Source of the DNA: Scatosoma sp045660265
Lineage (GTDB): Bacteria > Bacillota > Clostridia > Christensenellales > Borkfalkiaceae
DNA length: 64,000 nucleotides
Reading direction: 5' to 3'
Assembly: GCA_045660265.1 (NCBI GenBank)
Contig: JAZRDM010000038.1
Location: 1-64,000, forward strand
In this document: positions 1 to 8,726 of the stretch, piece by piece
Layout: each line of letters begins with the position of its first letter
Numbering within the stretch: position 1 is the stretch's first letter
Made by a program: the position numbers and the translations under genes
The notes under the pieces: generated by a model
Told to the model about the DNA's origin: nothing
Databases searched by the model: none
What the model saw: the letters and a program-made list of their open reading frames with translations, nothing else

Positions 1-149
1 GAGCTTATTGCCATACGACCTACGTTTCAGAAAAAGATGCCTATGCGCTATACGAAGTAATGAAAAGTGAATTGCAAGTTTTTATGGATAAAGAAACCAC
101 CGAAGAAGAGGAAATAGAGTTCTACGAACAGTTTTGCGAAAAATATTAG
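1..149 (+). CDS. C-terminal fragment of an unknown protein
   Basis: An open frame enters from the left edge (first full codon at position 3) and stops with TAG at 147-149, leaving 48 residues. The fragment is acidic and probably helical, ending in a Glu-rich stretch followed by FYEQFCEKY. It ends one base before the ATG of the barstar-like gene, so the two are probably translated together. In barnase/barstar-type loci the upstream partner is often a secreted ribonuclease, but this C-terminus does not resemble barnase and the family cannot be named from what is visible. Confidence 0.55.
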   Translation, partial: AYCHTTYVSEKDAYALYEVMKSELQVFMDKETTEEEEIEFYEQFCEKY

Positions 150-150
150 T

Positions 151-378
151 ATGAAAAAATATATATTCAATAGAGATGAATTTACTTGGGCGGAAGAATT
201 TTACGAAATTATAAAAAAGAAAATGGGATTGCCTGATTATTTCGGTTGCAATGCGGACGCGCTTTGGGATATGCTGACGGGATATGTTGACACGCCTTGC
301 GAAATCGTTTTGGTTGGGTTTGGCAAAGAAGAAGGCACGTTGGAAATTATGTCGTGTAAGCGGGTAGGCAAGCGTTAA
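151..378 (+). CDS. Barstar-like ribonuclease-inhibitor protein, short
   Basis: This 75-residue protein matches the barstar fold at its N-terminal two thirds: a first strand (MKKYIFN), a helix, then the hallmark segment GLPDYFGCNADALWDMLTGY, which corresponds to the barnase-binding loop and helix of barstar. Barstar proteins bind and neutralise a cognate cytoplasmic ribonuclease. Family members are usually about 85-90 residues; here the last helix and strand are replaced by a basic tail (CKRVGKR) and an early stop. The other two forward frames hit stops within about 25 codons, so a simple frameshift does not restore the missing end. It may be a decayed or divergent immunity protein. The preceding partial gene, one base upstream, is the natural candidate partner. 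Confidence 0.72.
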   Translation: MKKYIFNRDEFTWAEEFYEIIKKKMGLPDYFGCNADALWDMLTGYVDTPCEIVLVGFGKEEGTLEIMSCKRVGKR

Positions 379-456
379 AGCTGTTTGCACTAACATCGTT
401 TGGATATTAGGTTAATCGGGATATTTCAACATATAAACGCTATTCATAAAAAGAGT

Positions 457-495
457 AAACCGACAACTTTTAAAGAAGTTGTCGGTTTTATTATA
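457..495 (+). terminator. Rho-independent terminator
   Basis: A 13-bp perfect stem (457-469 with 476-488) and 6-nt loop is followed by a T-rich tract. It separates the barstar-like gene from the next transcription unit. Confidence 0.8.
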
Positions 496-502
496 TTCTA
501 AA

Positions 503-568
503 ACAACTTACAGTTGTATATAAAACAACTAAAAATTGCTTGTCGAGAGAAGAAAATGCTGTTATAAT
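503..568 (+). promoter_or_regulatory. Sigma-A promoter with operator-like repeats for the Xre/ADP-ribosylglycohydrolase gene
   Basis: TTGTCG (540-545), a 17-nt spacer and a perfect TATAAT (563-568) form the promoter. Just upstream are three ACAACT half-sites: an inverted pair ACAACT-tac-AGTTGT (503-517) and one more direct copy at 524-529. Because the gene encodes an N-terminal Xre-type helix-turn-helix, these repeats are reasonable candidates for an autoregulatory operator. The operator role is inferred. Confidence 0.6.
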
Positions 569-601
569 AGAGATAAGGTGATAAACTTTGGAGGGGAAAT
601 A

Positions 602-2179
602 ATGAAGATAGCCGAGGCGATTTATAAATTAAGAACGGAAGCAAAACTCACGCAAACGCAATTATCCGCAATTTTGAAAGTATCACAGCAATCGGTGCAA
701 AAATGGGAGAGCGGTGCTTCTACGCCCGATTTAGAAAAAATTGTTTTAATCTCAAAATATTTCGACGTTTCTTTGGATGCGCTCATTTTAGGGAATGATA
801 ATCGGGTGGTAGAAGAAATGAAAAAGACCAAAGAAATTAAACCGCAATACCAAAATATGCACGATTGGGAATTCTATTCTTCTACTTTAGATATCGAATA
901 TCAGCAATCTATCGACGAGGGTTTGAACGTAGAAAAATATGCCGACGTATTTTCTTCGGTTTTGCGGTTGCCAAAGGGTGAAATAAAAAAGAAGTTTGGG
1001 GACGTATTGTTTGAGGTTGTATCTTCCGCAAAGCAAAAAGAGGACTATGCGTATATCGAACCAAACGATTTAGAGAAAATTAAGACGTTGCGCAAGCCAT
1101 TTGTAAGAAATAAGGCTTACGATAGGGAAAAACTGCAAGAAAAGATACATGGCGCTTGGCTGGGACGCATTTGCGGTTGTTTACTTGGAAAAACGATAGA
1201 GGGCATTCGCACGGATGAATTGCATCCTTTTTTAAAAGAAACGGGTAACTTTCCAATGCATAGGTATATCTATAAAACGGACGTTACCGAGGAAAGCGTG
1301 CATAAGTACAAGTTTGGGTTTATGGGACGCGATTACGCAGACCAAATAGACGGTATGCCCGCTGACGACGATATGAATTACGTTGTGCTTTCACAAGAAA
1401 TTATTAAAACGTACGGAAAAGATTTTACGTCATACGACGTTTCGCGCGCGTGGTTGAATTATCAATGTAAGGATGCTTACTGCACGGCGGAGCGCGTGGC
1501 GTATTGTAATTTTATCAAGGGCTTTGTTCCGCCTGAATCAGCGGTTTACCAAAACCCGTACCGCGAGTGGATAGGCGCGCAAATCCGAGGGGATTATTTT
1601 GGGTATATCAACCCTGGAAATCCAGAGCTGGCGGCGGAAATGGCATGGCGGGATGCCCGTATTTCGCATGTAAAAAATGGTATTTACGGGGAGATGTTTG
1701 TTTCTGCAATGCTTTCTGTAGCGGCAATAACCAGCGATATCGAAGAGATTATCCTCGGCGGGCTTAGCCAAATTCCGTACACCTCACGGTTGTATGAAAA
1801 AATTATGCTTGTGTTGGATACGTACAAACAAAATAAGACGAAAGAAGAATGTTTCCGTCTTATCCATACGCTATTTGACGAACATAGCAACGATTGGTGC
1901 CACACAATCCCCAATGCAATGATTGTGGTTGCGTCTTTGCTGTATGGACGGGGGGATTATGGAAAATCTATTTGTATGGCGGTAGAAACGGGTTTTGATA
2001 CCGACTGTAACGGCGCGACGGTGGGTTCGATATTAGGTATGGCATATGGGGCGCAGTGTATTCCTGCATATTGGACAGACCCTATTAACGATAAGCTGCA
2101 TACCAACATTTTTGGTTTTAAAACTGTAAATGTTTCGGAAAGAGTACAATTGACGTTAGAACAAATTATGCAAAAATAA
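602..2179 (+). CDS. Xre-type HTH fused to an ADP-ribosylglycohydrolase domain
   Basis: The start was placed at the ATG at 602 because GGAGGG at 590-595 is correctly spaced; a longer frame from 536 would begin inside the promoter. The 525-residue product has an Xre/HTH_3 domain at about residues 1-60 (KLTQTQLSAILKVSQQSVQKW), a linker, and an ADP-ribosylglycohydrolase domain from about 180 to the end. The latter shows the family signatures GAWLGRICGCLLGKTIEG, an acidic PADDDMN cluster and the metal-binding FDTDCNGATVGSILG segment. Enzymes of this family remove ADP-ribose from proteins or small molecules using two Mg ions held by such Asp residues. Fusion to a DNA-binding domain suggests a regulator that senses or cleaves an ADP-ribosylated ligand. 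The target is unknown. Confidence 0.85.
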   Translation: MKIAEAIYKLRTEAKLTQTQLSAILKVSQQSVQKWESGASTPDLEKIVLISKYFDVSLDALILGNDNRVVEEMKKTKEIKPQYQNMHDWEFYSSTLDIEYQQSIDEGLNVEKYADVFSSVLRLPKGEIKKKFGDVLFEVVSSAKQKEDYAYIEPNDLEKIKTLRKPFVRNKAYDREKLQEKIHGAWLGRICGCLLGKTIEGIRTDELHPFLKETGNFPMHRYIYKTDVTEESVHKYKFGFMGRDYADQIDGMPADDDMNYVVLSQEIIKTYGKDFTSYDVSRAWLNYQCKDAYCTAERVAYCNFIKGFVPPESAVYQNPYREWIGAQIRGDYFGYINPGNPELAAEMAWRDARISHVKNGIYGEMFVSAMLSVAAITSDIEEIILGGLSQIPYTSRLYEKIMLVLDTYKQNKTKEECFRLIHTLFDEHSNDWCHTIPNAMIVVASLLYGRGDYGKSICMAVETGFDTDCNGATVGSILGMAYGAQCIPAYWTDPINDKLHTNIFGFKTVNVSERVQLTLEQIMQK

Positions 2180-2189
2180 ATGATTGTAA

Positions 2190-2228
2190 ACGGGGATTTA
2201 GAGGAAAGTTAAAATCCCCGTATTTTTT
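2190..2228 (+). terminator. Rho-independent terminator
   Basis: A 10-bp stem ACGGGGATTT/AAATCCCCGT (2190-2199 with 2212-2221) is followed by TTTTTT. It closes the Xre/ADP-ribosylglycohydrolase unit. Confidence 0.8.
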
Positions 2229-2282
2229 ATAGGAAGTAAGCGCAGAAAAACGCAATAAGGATAAAAAAATTTCTATAATCAC

Positions 2283-2311
2283 TTGCTAAATGCGCGGCTT
2301 TTTGGTACAAT
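2283..2311 (+). promoter_or_regulatory. Sigma-A promoter for the rhamnosidase-like gene
   Basis: TTGCTA (2283-2288), a 17-nt spacer and TACAAT (2306-2311) lie 34 nt before the ATG at 2345; an AAAGGA ribosome-binding site lies between. Confidence 0.65.
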
Positions 2312-2344
2312 AGAAATAATAAATAAGCTCAAAGGAAATCAAAT

Positions 2345-4270
2345 ATGAAAAAGGATATTTTCCAACAAGCACAATGGATTTGGGTCAACGCTACCGCGGC
2401 TAAAGACGAATACGGCGAATTTTTTATTCCTTTCACGTATGACGGTAAGGGGAAAGTTAGCTGTAAACTTTCTTGCGACGGCGATTATACGTTGTTTATC
2501 AACGGAAAGTACGCGGCAAGCAATCAATACGGCGATTTTGAATATTATAAAGTTTATGATGAGTTAGATATTACGTCCTTTGTCAAAACAGGGGAAAATA
2601 AAATGGCGGTTTTAGTATGGCATTACGGCGAAGGCACAATGCGCTATGCTGCATATCAAGCGGGATTGCTGTGCGAAGTTACTGCGCAGGATAACATCTT
2701 GGCAAGCACGGGCGCGCATACCTTGTCGCGCATCAGTAAAGCCTACCAAAATGGCAGAGCGCAATGGATGACCCCTCAATTTGGTTTTAGCTTTGGCTAC
2801 GACGCAACCAAAGAAGACGATTGGATGCTTTCAGGTAAGGATTGCACGCCTTCGTCTGTGGTGGAAAAAAATGCGACGCTCTTTCCCCGTCCTGTAGAAA
2901 AAGGCGTTTTGATGCCCGTGAAAAAAGGCGAAAAAATAAAAAATGACGGGGGCAGGTGTTGGTTGATTGAGCTTGGCGAAGAAACCGTAGGCTTACCCAC
3001 CTTCTCATTCTATTCTCCCATCGAGCAGGAAATTTTGGTTAGTTTCGGCGAAGATACCAAAGACGGACACGTCCGCCGTAGAATTCACCAAAGAGATTTT
3101 AGCTTTACGTACGTAGCAAAAAAAGGTGTAAACGAATACACAAACTATATGATGCGTTTGGGGTGCCGTTATTTAGAATTTCAAGCAACCGAGCCTATTG
3201 AACTTGAATTTGCCGGCTTGCTTCCGCAAAAATACCCGACCAAACGCGTGCAGGCGGATTTTGGCGACGAATTGACAAACCGCATTTACGCGCTTTGCGT
3301 CAACACGTTAGAGCTTTGCATGATGGAACACTACGTCGATTGTCCTTGGCGCGAACAATGCTTGTACGCATTCGACTCGAGAAATCAAATGCTGTGCGGA
3401 TACTATGCGTTTGAAGGGGGAAATACCCAATATGCAAGGGCAAATTTATTGCTGATGGGTAAAGATGACCGCGCGGATAAATTGCTTTCTATCTGCTTCC
3501 CCAGCCATCTCGATTTAACCATTCCGTCCTTCTCGCTCTACTACTTTGTCGCTGTGTGGGAATACGTGCAACACACGGGAGATATTTCTCTTGTGAAAGA
3601 GCTGATGCCTAAGCTCCGTTCGATTATGCAAGCCTTTTTGGATAATCGCAAAGACGGGCTGGTTTACCGTTTTTTAGGTGAAAACCATTGGGCGTTTTAC
3701 GATTGGTCGGAAGAGCTGGATAATGATAGCTTGTCTGATGAAGAAAAGGATAAACCCGACTTAATGCTCAATGCCCTGTTTGTAATTGCACTTGAAAAGA
3801 TGCAACAGCTTTGCGAAAAGGTGGGCGAGCCATTTGTATACGCTGACGTAATTACGCAAACGAGAGCGCAGGCAAAACGCACCTTCTTCTGCGAAAAAGA
3901 CGGTTTGTTTTTATTGACAAAAACGAGCAAAAAGTATTTAGAACTCCCCAACGCAGTGGCGATTTTGGCTGGTTTGACGGACACAAAGGAAAGTCAATTT
4001 ATCTGCGAAAAGCTAGTAAACGGTCAGCTTTCGCCTTGTACGCTGAGTATGAAAACGCTCAAATACGACGCGTTGCTGCAAGTAGATAAAGAACAATACA
4101 AACAAAACATTTTAGACGAAATCAAGGTTGATTATAAAAATATGTTAGACGCGGGCGCAACGGCTACGTGGGAAACGAGCGAAGGCGCAAGCGCATTCTG
4201 CGGAGCGGGCAGCCTTTGCCACGGATGGAGTGCCATTCCCGTCTATTACTATCATAAATTATTAAAATAA
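2345..4270 (+). CDS. GH78-type alpha-L-rhamnosidase-like glycoside hydrolase
   Basis: This 641-residue protein has the layout of family GH78: an N-terminal beta-rich carbohydrate-binding-like region (WIWVN, FINGKYAA), a second beta domain, and an (alpha/alpha)6 barrel from about residue 310. The barrel carries the family landmarks MEHYVDCPWREQ, FYDWSEE and, near the end, GATATWETSEGA with CHGWSAIPVYYY. Such enzymes release terminal L-rhamnose from plant glycosides or rhamnogalacturonan, using acidic residues in the barrel. No signal peptide is visible, so the enzyme is probably cytoplasmic and acts on imported oligosaccharides. It is shorter than many GH78 enzymes (about 900 residues). The exact substrate is not determined. 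It may share its transcript with the aspartate kinase 37 bp downstream. Confidence 0.85.
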   Translation: MKKDIFQQAQWIWVNATAAKDEYGEFFIPFTYDGKGKVSCKLSCDGDYTLFINGKYAASNQYGDFEYYKVYDELDITSFVKTGENKMAVLVWHYGEGTMRYAAYQAGLLCEVTAQDNILASTGAHTLSRISKAYQNGRAQWMTPQFGFSFGYDATKEDDWMLSGKDCTPSSVVEKNATLFPRPVEKGVLMPVKKGEKIKNDGGRCWLIELGEETVGLPTFSFYSPIEQEILVSFGEDTKDGHVRRRIHQRDFSFTYVAKKGVNEYTNYMMRLGCRYLEFQATEPIELEFAGLLPQKYPTKRVQADFGDELTNRIYALCVNTLELCMMEHYVDCPWREQCLYAFDSRNQMLCGYYAFEGGNTQYARANLLLMGKDDRADKLLSICFPSHLDLTIPSFSLYYFVAVWEYVQHTGDISLVKELMPKLRSIMQAFLDNRKDGLVYRFLGENHWAFYDWSEELDNDSLSDEEKDKPDLMLNALFVIALEKMQQLCEKVGEPFVYADVITQTRAQAKRTFFCEKDGLFLLTKTSKKYLELPNAVAILAGLTDTKESQFICEKLVNGQLSPCTLSMKTLKYDALLQVDKEQYKQNILDEIKVDYKNMLDAGATATWETSEGASAFCGAGSLCHGWSAIPVYYYHKLLK

Positions 4271-4307
4271 GGAAAAAAGAAAGTCCATTAGGATAAAAGG
4301 AATAAGT

Positions 4308-5618
4308 ATGTGGATTGCTTGTAAATTTGGCGGTACGTCGCTTGCAACGGCTGAAAATGTAAAAAAATGTTGCGAGATTATACGGTCGGACGAAAATAGA
4401 AAATTTATCGTGGTGTCTGCACCAGGGAAAAAGAGTAAGCAAGGGAAAAAGATAACCGATTTATTGCACGAATGCTATCAAACTCGTTTTGATGAAGGAC
4501 AATTTAACGTAGCTTTTTCACAAATTCAAGAAACGTTTGAAGAAGTCGCGTCCATTCTCCCTTCTTTTCCCATACAGACGCGTTTGCAAGAAATTCGTGC
4601 GCAAATTTTTCATTCTGAAGCCAATGAGGATTTCGTACTCTCGCGCGGGGAATATTTAAACGCAAGGCTGATTGCGGCATATCTTAACGCCGAATTTTTA
4701 GATGCGGCAGCCTTTATCTGCTTTAAAAATGGTGAACTTGATTTAGAAACTACGTTAAAAAAAGCCGAAGCCTTGTCTTTAAAAAATACCCGTTACGTGA
4801 TTCCCGGGTTTTACGGGATAGACGAGCGCGGGCATATCAAAACGTTTAGCCGCGGCGGAAGCGATATTACCGGTTCGGTTGTGGCAAGGGCATTCGCTTG
4901 CGGACTGTATGAAAATTGGACGGACGTAGACGGTATTCACGTTTGCGATCCTAAAATTGTAGAAAACAGCAAGCAAGTTGCGCAAGTTTCCTTTAGGGAA
5001 TTGCGTGAAATGTCGTATATGGGTGCGTCGGTATTACACGCAGAAACTTTGCTTCCCATCTATGAAAATCCTATTCCTATTCACTTAAAAAACACGTTCG
5101 CTCCATACATGGTAGGCACGCAGATATTAAAAAAGCGCACACGGGTAGACGAAAAAGAAACGATAACCTGCATCACGGGGAAAAACGATTATACGTGTAT
5201 TCAAATTTCCAAGATGATGTTAGATAAGCAACTTGGCTTTGTTAAAAAGGTTACGTCCGTATTCGAAGAATACGATATCAACATTTCACACACGCACTCT
5301 GGGTTAGATAATTTGTGCTTTTTCGTAGAAGAAAGCGAGTATAGAAAAATCAGTTTTCGCGACTTTGTAGCAACGTTGAAAGCGCGCATTAACGCGGATA
5401 AAATTCAATCGTACGAGCAGATGGCATTGCTTGCGGTAATCGGGCATAATTTGTCGGGAAAGGTAGGGATTTTATCAAAAATTTTTCATGCATTAAAAGA
5501 AAATAACGTCAGTGTGAAAACTATCTATCAAAGCATTAGCGAATGTAATATCATTATAGGGATAGACAACAGTCAATTAAATAAGAGTATTCAAGCACTG
5601 TATCAAGAGCTTATCTAA
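4308..5618 (+). CDS. lysC: Aspartate kinase
   Basis: This 436-residue enzyme phosphorylates aspartate to beta-aspartyl phosphate, the first step toward lysine, threonine, methionine and diaminopimelate. The N-terminus carries the nucleotide-binding KFGGTSLA, the middle has FSRGGSDITGSVVA and the aspartate site ENWTDVDGI. From about residue 290 two ACT-type segments follow, which normally bind allosteric amino-acid effectors. The length fits the roughly 440-450 residue Bacillus/Clostridium monofunctional class. An AAGGAA site precedes the ATG. No other genes of the pathway are adjacent, so which end product inhibits it cannot be read from context; the symbol reflects the enzyme, not a specific isozyme. 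Confidence 0.93.
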   Translation: MWIACKFGGTSLATAENVKKCCEIIRSDENRKFIVVSAPGKKSKQGKKITDLLHECYQTRFDEGQFNVAFSQIQETFEEVASILPSFPIQTRLQEIRAQIFHSEANEDFVLSRGEYLNARLIAAYLNAEFLDAAAFICFKNGELDLETTLKKAEALSLKNTRYVIPGFYGIDERGHIKTFSRGGSDITGSVVARAFACGLYENWTDVDGIHVCDPKIVENSKQVAQVSFRELREMSYMGASVLHAETLLPIYENPIPIHLKNTFAPYMVGTQILKKRTRVDEKETITCITGKNDYTCIQISKMMLDKQLGFVKKVTSVFEEYDINISHTHSGLDNLCFFVEESEYRKISFRDFVATLKARINADKIQSYEQMALLAVIGHNLSGKVGILSKIFHALKENNVSVKTIYQSISECNIIIGIDNSQLNKSIQALYQELI

Positions 5619-5637
5619 AATTCTTTCGCATAAACTT

Positions 5638-6336
5638 ATGGAACAACAATTTTCCCCAACAACCATACAACCAATTGCATATATTCGTACAGATTTTAAA
5701 GAGAAATTTGGCATTCCTCGGCAAAGCGGGAGGGTAGAAACTCTGACGGCAAAGATAGTATTTTTGCCTAAATTTCGCGTACCGGAAGCGATTAAAGGGA
5801 TTGAGGGATTTTCGCATCTTTGGCTGCTTTTCGATTTCTCAAAAGCGCACGTTGCGGAGTTTTCTCCTACCGTTCGTCCGCCGAGATTAGGCGGTAATAC
5901 ACGGGTAGGCGTATTTGCAAGCCGTTCGCCTTTTCGCCCTAATTCTATCGGTCTTTCGTGCGTAAAGCTTTTGCGCGTAGAGCATACCAAAGAGGAGGGT
6001 GCCGTGTTGATTGTCGCGGGTGCTGATTTGCTTGATATGACTCCTATTTACGACGTAAAGCCATACCTGCCCTATGCGGATTGCAAAAAAGACGCTGTCG
6101 GCGGATATGCAGATGCGTGGCAAAACCACCGATTAAACGTCGTATTTCCTGATAGTCTTTTAAATAAAATTCCAACGGAAAAACGGCAAGCCTTGATCGA
6201 TTGTTTGGCGGATGATCCGCGCCCTTCCTATCAAACGGACGAGCGGAAATACAGTATGCATTTTGCTGATTTCGACGTACATTTTAGCGTAAAAGAAGAG
6301 CTGTTAACAGTGGTTGGTATAGACGAACTTCCTTAA
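5638..6336 (+). CDS. trmO: tRNA (N6-threonylcarbamoyladenosine37-N6)-methyltransferase TrmO
   Basis: The product (232 residues) belongs to the TsaA/TrmO family, which methylates the N6 of t6A at position 37 of certain tRNAs using S-adenosylmethionine. Family landmarks are the opening PIAYIRTDFKEKFGIPRQS, GIEGFSHLWLLF, VRPPRLGG and SRSPFRPNSIGLSCVKL, with DVKPYLPYAD further on. A C-terminal domain of about 80 residues completes the usual full-length form. The ATG follows the kinase stop by 19 bp and has no clear ribosome-binding site, so translation may depend on coupling. tsaD, which helps make the t6A substrate, is also in this window (17.6 kb) but in another operon. Confidence 0.9.
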   Translation: MEQQFSPTTIQPIAYIRTDFKEKFGIPRQSGRVETLTAKIVFLPKFRVPEAIKGIEGFSHLWLLFDFSKAHVAEFSPTVRPPRLGGNTRVGVFASRSPFRPNSIGLSCVKLLRVEHTKEEGAVLIVAGADLLDMTPIYDVKPYLPYADCKKDAVGGYADAWQNHRLNVVFPDSLLNKIPTEKRQALIDCLADDPRPSYQTDERKYSMHFADFDVHFSVKEELLTVVGIDELP

Positions 6337-6360
6337 CGCATTTTCTAAAATAAACAAACA

Positions 6361-6395
6361 GCCCCGTTTGCGTAATGCAAACGGGGCGTTGTTTA
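6361..6395. terminator. Bidirectional terminator between convergent genes
   Basis: An 11-bp GC-rich stem GCCCCGTTTGC/GCAAACGGGGC (6361-6371 with 6377-6387) has T-rich flanks on both strands. It sits between trmO and the convergent minus-strand gene. Confidence 0.8.
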
Positions 6396-6407
6396 TGCCG
6401 TATTTAA

Positions 6408-7403
6408 TTATTTAATAGGGTAGCTGTATAAAAACGATGCGTCCGTCAATTTTCCGAAGACGTATTTCATGCCCGCTGATTCATTGGCGATATACACTCT
6501 GCCGTTTTTATATACCAATTCTTCGGACATAGGCGGAGCTTTAATAATTTCTTGCAAACAAGAACTGTCTAAATAATAGAGGGGGATTTCCGTTTCGCCA
6601 AGCATATACGTATAGGGGGATGCTTCGTTTGCAGAATAAAGCGCAGGGATTTTGCTTAAATCATACACATATAACTGCGAGGGAGATAAACCCCAAGAGG
6701 TTGAAAGAATAATTTTTCCGCTGTCCGTAAAGCACATGCCTTGTACCATACCCACGGTAGAGAATATTTTTTCGGGGGTATCGGTTGCGGGTAAGGAGGT
6801 TTCTTCGTCTAACGGATATACGCACATCAAAGCCATATTTTGTTCACCCGTCGGGGTAGTCAATCTATGGTCTAAAGGCGTTTCGTATTTTTCAGGGTAG
6901 TAGTATTCGCCTGCGTATAAATATCCGTCTTGCACATAACAATACGCTGCGGAAAGCGGAAGCGAAATTTTTCCTTGCTGGGTTGCCTTACCGTCGCCGT
7001 CTAAAATATCTGAAAGCAAGAAGAGGGACAAGCTTTTCCCGTATGTGATATACGCGTATTTACCAAAGTGCGTAATACCGCCCGCGTGGCTGGTATAGTT
7101 TTCGCCTTTTGCGTTATAAAGCTTTACTTCCTTTTGGTCTTTTGTATTTTCTTCGTCTATAACGTAAACGACGGAAGAAGATACGCCGTCTTGGTGGTAT
7201 CCGCCCAAAAGATATTTGTTTTCTTCTTCGACGAAATCAAAGCCCTGCGAAGTGAAGCCAGACCATGTTCCAGGCAATACCATTTCCTTTTCTGCTTTTG
7301 CATAGAACTCAGAGAAAGCAATGCGGTCTGCGATAAATATAGTGCACATTGCCACAACCAAAAAGGTAAAAAATCCTAATAAAATTCGTTTAAATATTTT
7401 CAT
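6408..7403 (-). CDS. Membrane-anchored extracytoplasmic protein of unknown function
   Basis: The ATG at 7403 was chosen over one four codons upstream because GGGTGA lies at the right distance before it. The 331-residue product starts with a basic stretch and one hydrophobic helix (FKRILLGFFTFLVVAMCTIF), a signal anchor or uncleaved signal peptide. The rest is soluble and beta-rich, with repeated patterns of the kind seen in propeller-like sensor domains (NKYLLGGYHQ, GKYAYITYG, DGYLYAGEYYY, NGRVYIANES), each a short hydrophobic/aromatic strand about 45-60 residues apart. I do not recognise the family and assign no enzymatic role. It faces trmO across a bidirectional terminator, and lies downstream of the SPFH/RHH pair with a 61-bp gap, so it may be the last gene of that transcript. 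Confidence 0.7.
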   Translation of the reverse strand: MKIFKRILLGFFTFLVVAMCTIFIADRIAFSEFYAKAEKEMVLPGTWSGFTSQGFDFVEEENKYLLGGYHQDGVSSSVVYVIDEENTKDQKEVKLYNAKGENYTSHAGGITHFGKYAYITYGKSLSLFLLSDILDGDGKATQQGKISLPLSAAYCYVQDGYLYAGEYYYPEKYETPLDHRLTTPTGEQNMALMCVYPLDEETSLPATDTPEKIFSTVGMVQGMCFTDSGKIILSTSWGLSPSQLYVYDLSKIPALYSANEASPYTYMLGETEIPLYYLDSSCLQEIIKAPPMSEELVYKNGRVYIANESAGMKYVFGKLTDASFLYSYPIK

Positions 7404-7464
7404 AAAATCACCCATTGTGTAATAAATTTTTGTATACGTTATACCCGTGTATCCGTTGAATACA

Positions 7465-7665
7465 TTATATATCTAACTGCGGCGGAACGTCTATCTCGTC
7501 GGAGACGTATTTTCCGTTCTTTTTACGCTGTCTTACGCATTCGCTCAAAAGATATTCGATTTGTCCGTTAATCGAGCGAAAATCATCTTCCGCCCATGCG
7601 GCGATTGCTTCGTAAAGCTTGGGGGAAAGGCGTAAAGGCAATTGCTTTTTTTGGTTATCGTTCAT
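7465..7665 (-). CDS. Arc-type ribbon-helix-helix DNA-binding protein
   Basis: A 66-residue protein with a basic N-terminal strand KKQLPLRLSPKLYEAIAAWA followed by a second helix (RSINGQIEYLLSECV) fits the Arc/MetJ ribbon-helix-helix fold, in which a dimer inserts a beta ribbon into the DNA major groove. The tail is charged (QRKKNGKY, then acidic). It begins one base after the stop of the SPFH gene, so the two are co-expressed. The palindrome TTTGATATCAAA at the shared promoter (8727-8738) is a plausible binding site for autoregulation; this is inference. Small RHH proteins of this kind are commonly found directly after SPFH genes in Clostridia. Confidence 0.85.
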   Translation of the reverse strand: MNDNQKKQLPLRLSPKLYEAIAAWAEDDFRSINGQIEYLLSECVRQRKKNGKYVSDEIDVPPQLDI

Positions 7666-7666
7666 A

Positions 7667-8674
7667 TCAATATAAACTTCCCGAGTTGACTACGGGCTGC
7701 GCGTCGTGATTGCCGCAAAGCACGACGAGAAGGTTGGAAACCATTGCCGCTTTTCTTTCTTCGTCGAGAGAAACGATACCGCCTTCGTTTAAACGCTCTA
7801 ACGCCATTTCGACCATACCGACCGCGCCGTCCACAATCATTTTTCTTGCGTCGATAATAGCAGATGCTTGCTGACGCTGCAACATCACCGCCGCAATTTC
7901 AGGTGCGTAAGCAAGATAAGTAATGCGCGCTTCTAAAATTTCCAAACCAGCGCCTTCTACACGGCTTTGGATTTCTTCACGGATACGCGAAGCAACCACG
8001 TCGGACGAACCGCGGAGAGAGCCGTCGTCTGCAATGCCGTCGCCCGTCGTATCCACGTTTGGAGCAACGTCATAAGGATACAAGCGTACGATATGTCTTA
8101 ACGCGCTGTCGCATTGCAAAGACAAATATTCTTTATAATTGTCCACGTTAAACACAGCCTTTGCCGTATCAACAACCTTCCACATAACCGCAATCCCAAT
8201 TTCGACGGGGTTGCCAAGACAGTCGTTAATCTTTTGACGATTGTTGTTTAACGTCATAATTTTAAGGGAAATTTTCTTATCGGGGATTTGCAAAGTGAGT
8301 AGTTCTTCATCCGAAATCTTTAAGCCCTTATGTGCCACGTCGCCGCTTTGATTAAGCTTGGTTTGCGACGCAGGGTTGATGGCTTGGCAGAAAGGATTTA
8401 CAGCATAAAAGCCTTCACCCTTTAACGTACCGATATATTTACCAAACAAAGTGAGTACAAGCGCTTCCTGCGGTTTTAAAACTTTTAATCCGACAAGCGG
8501 AATCCAAGCGAATAAAAATACAATCAAAGACGGAATAAATAAAATAGGATTTTTATCCGTTTCAAGCATCTCACCGCCGAAAATCAAGCCGACAAGCGCT
8601 AAAATTTCTACCGTGATACAAATGAGTAAGGTCTGCATTCCCTTTTTTTTGTTTGTTAAAATAATTTCTTGCAT
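7667..8674 (-). CDS. SPFH/Band 7 domain membrane protein
   Basis: This 335-residue protein has two N-terminal membrane helices (about 13-33 and 42-62) followed by a Band 7/SPFH domain: LKPQEALVLTLFGKYIGTL, DKKISLKIMTLNNN, NPVEIGIAVMWKVVDT, then LRHIVRLYPYD and the helical C-terminal part EIQSRVEGAGLEILEARITYLAYAPEI. Proteins of this stomatin/flotillin class oligomerise on the inner face of the membrane and scaffold lipid microdomains or proteases. A partner NfeD-type protein is not present nearby. Start at 8674 is supported by AGGAGA. It forms an operon with the RHH regulator directly downstream. Confidence 0.87.
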   Translation of the reverse strand: MQEIILTNKKKGMQTLLICITVEILALVGLIFGGEMLETDKNPILFIPSLIVFLFAWIPLVGLKVLKPQEALVLTLFGKYIGTLKGEGFYAVNPFCQAINPASQTKLNQSGDVAHKGLKISDEELLTLQIPDKKISLKIMTLNNNRQKINDCLGNPVEIGIAVMWKVVDTAKAVFNVDNYKEYLSLQCDSALRHIVRLYPYDVAPNVDTTGDGIADDGSLRGSSDVVASRIREEIQSRVEGAGLEILEARITYLAYAPEIAAVMLQRQQASAIIDARKMIVDGAVGMVEMALERLNEGGIVSLDEERKAAMVSNLLVVLCGNHDAQPVVNSGSLY

Positions 8675-8726
8675 AATTTTCTCCTATTAGACGCCGCAAT
8701 CGCCCTCGCAAAAGCGCCGTTTGCTA

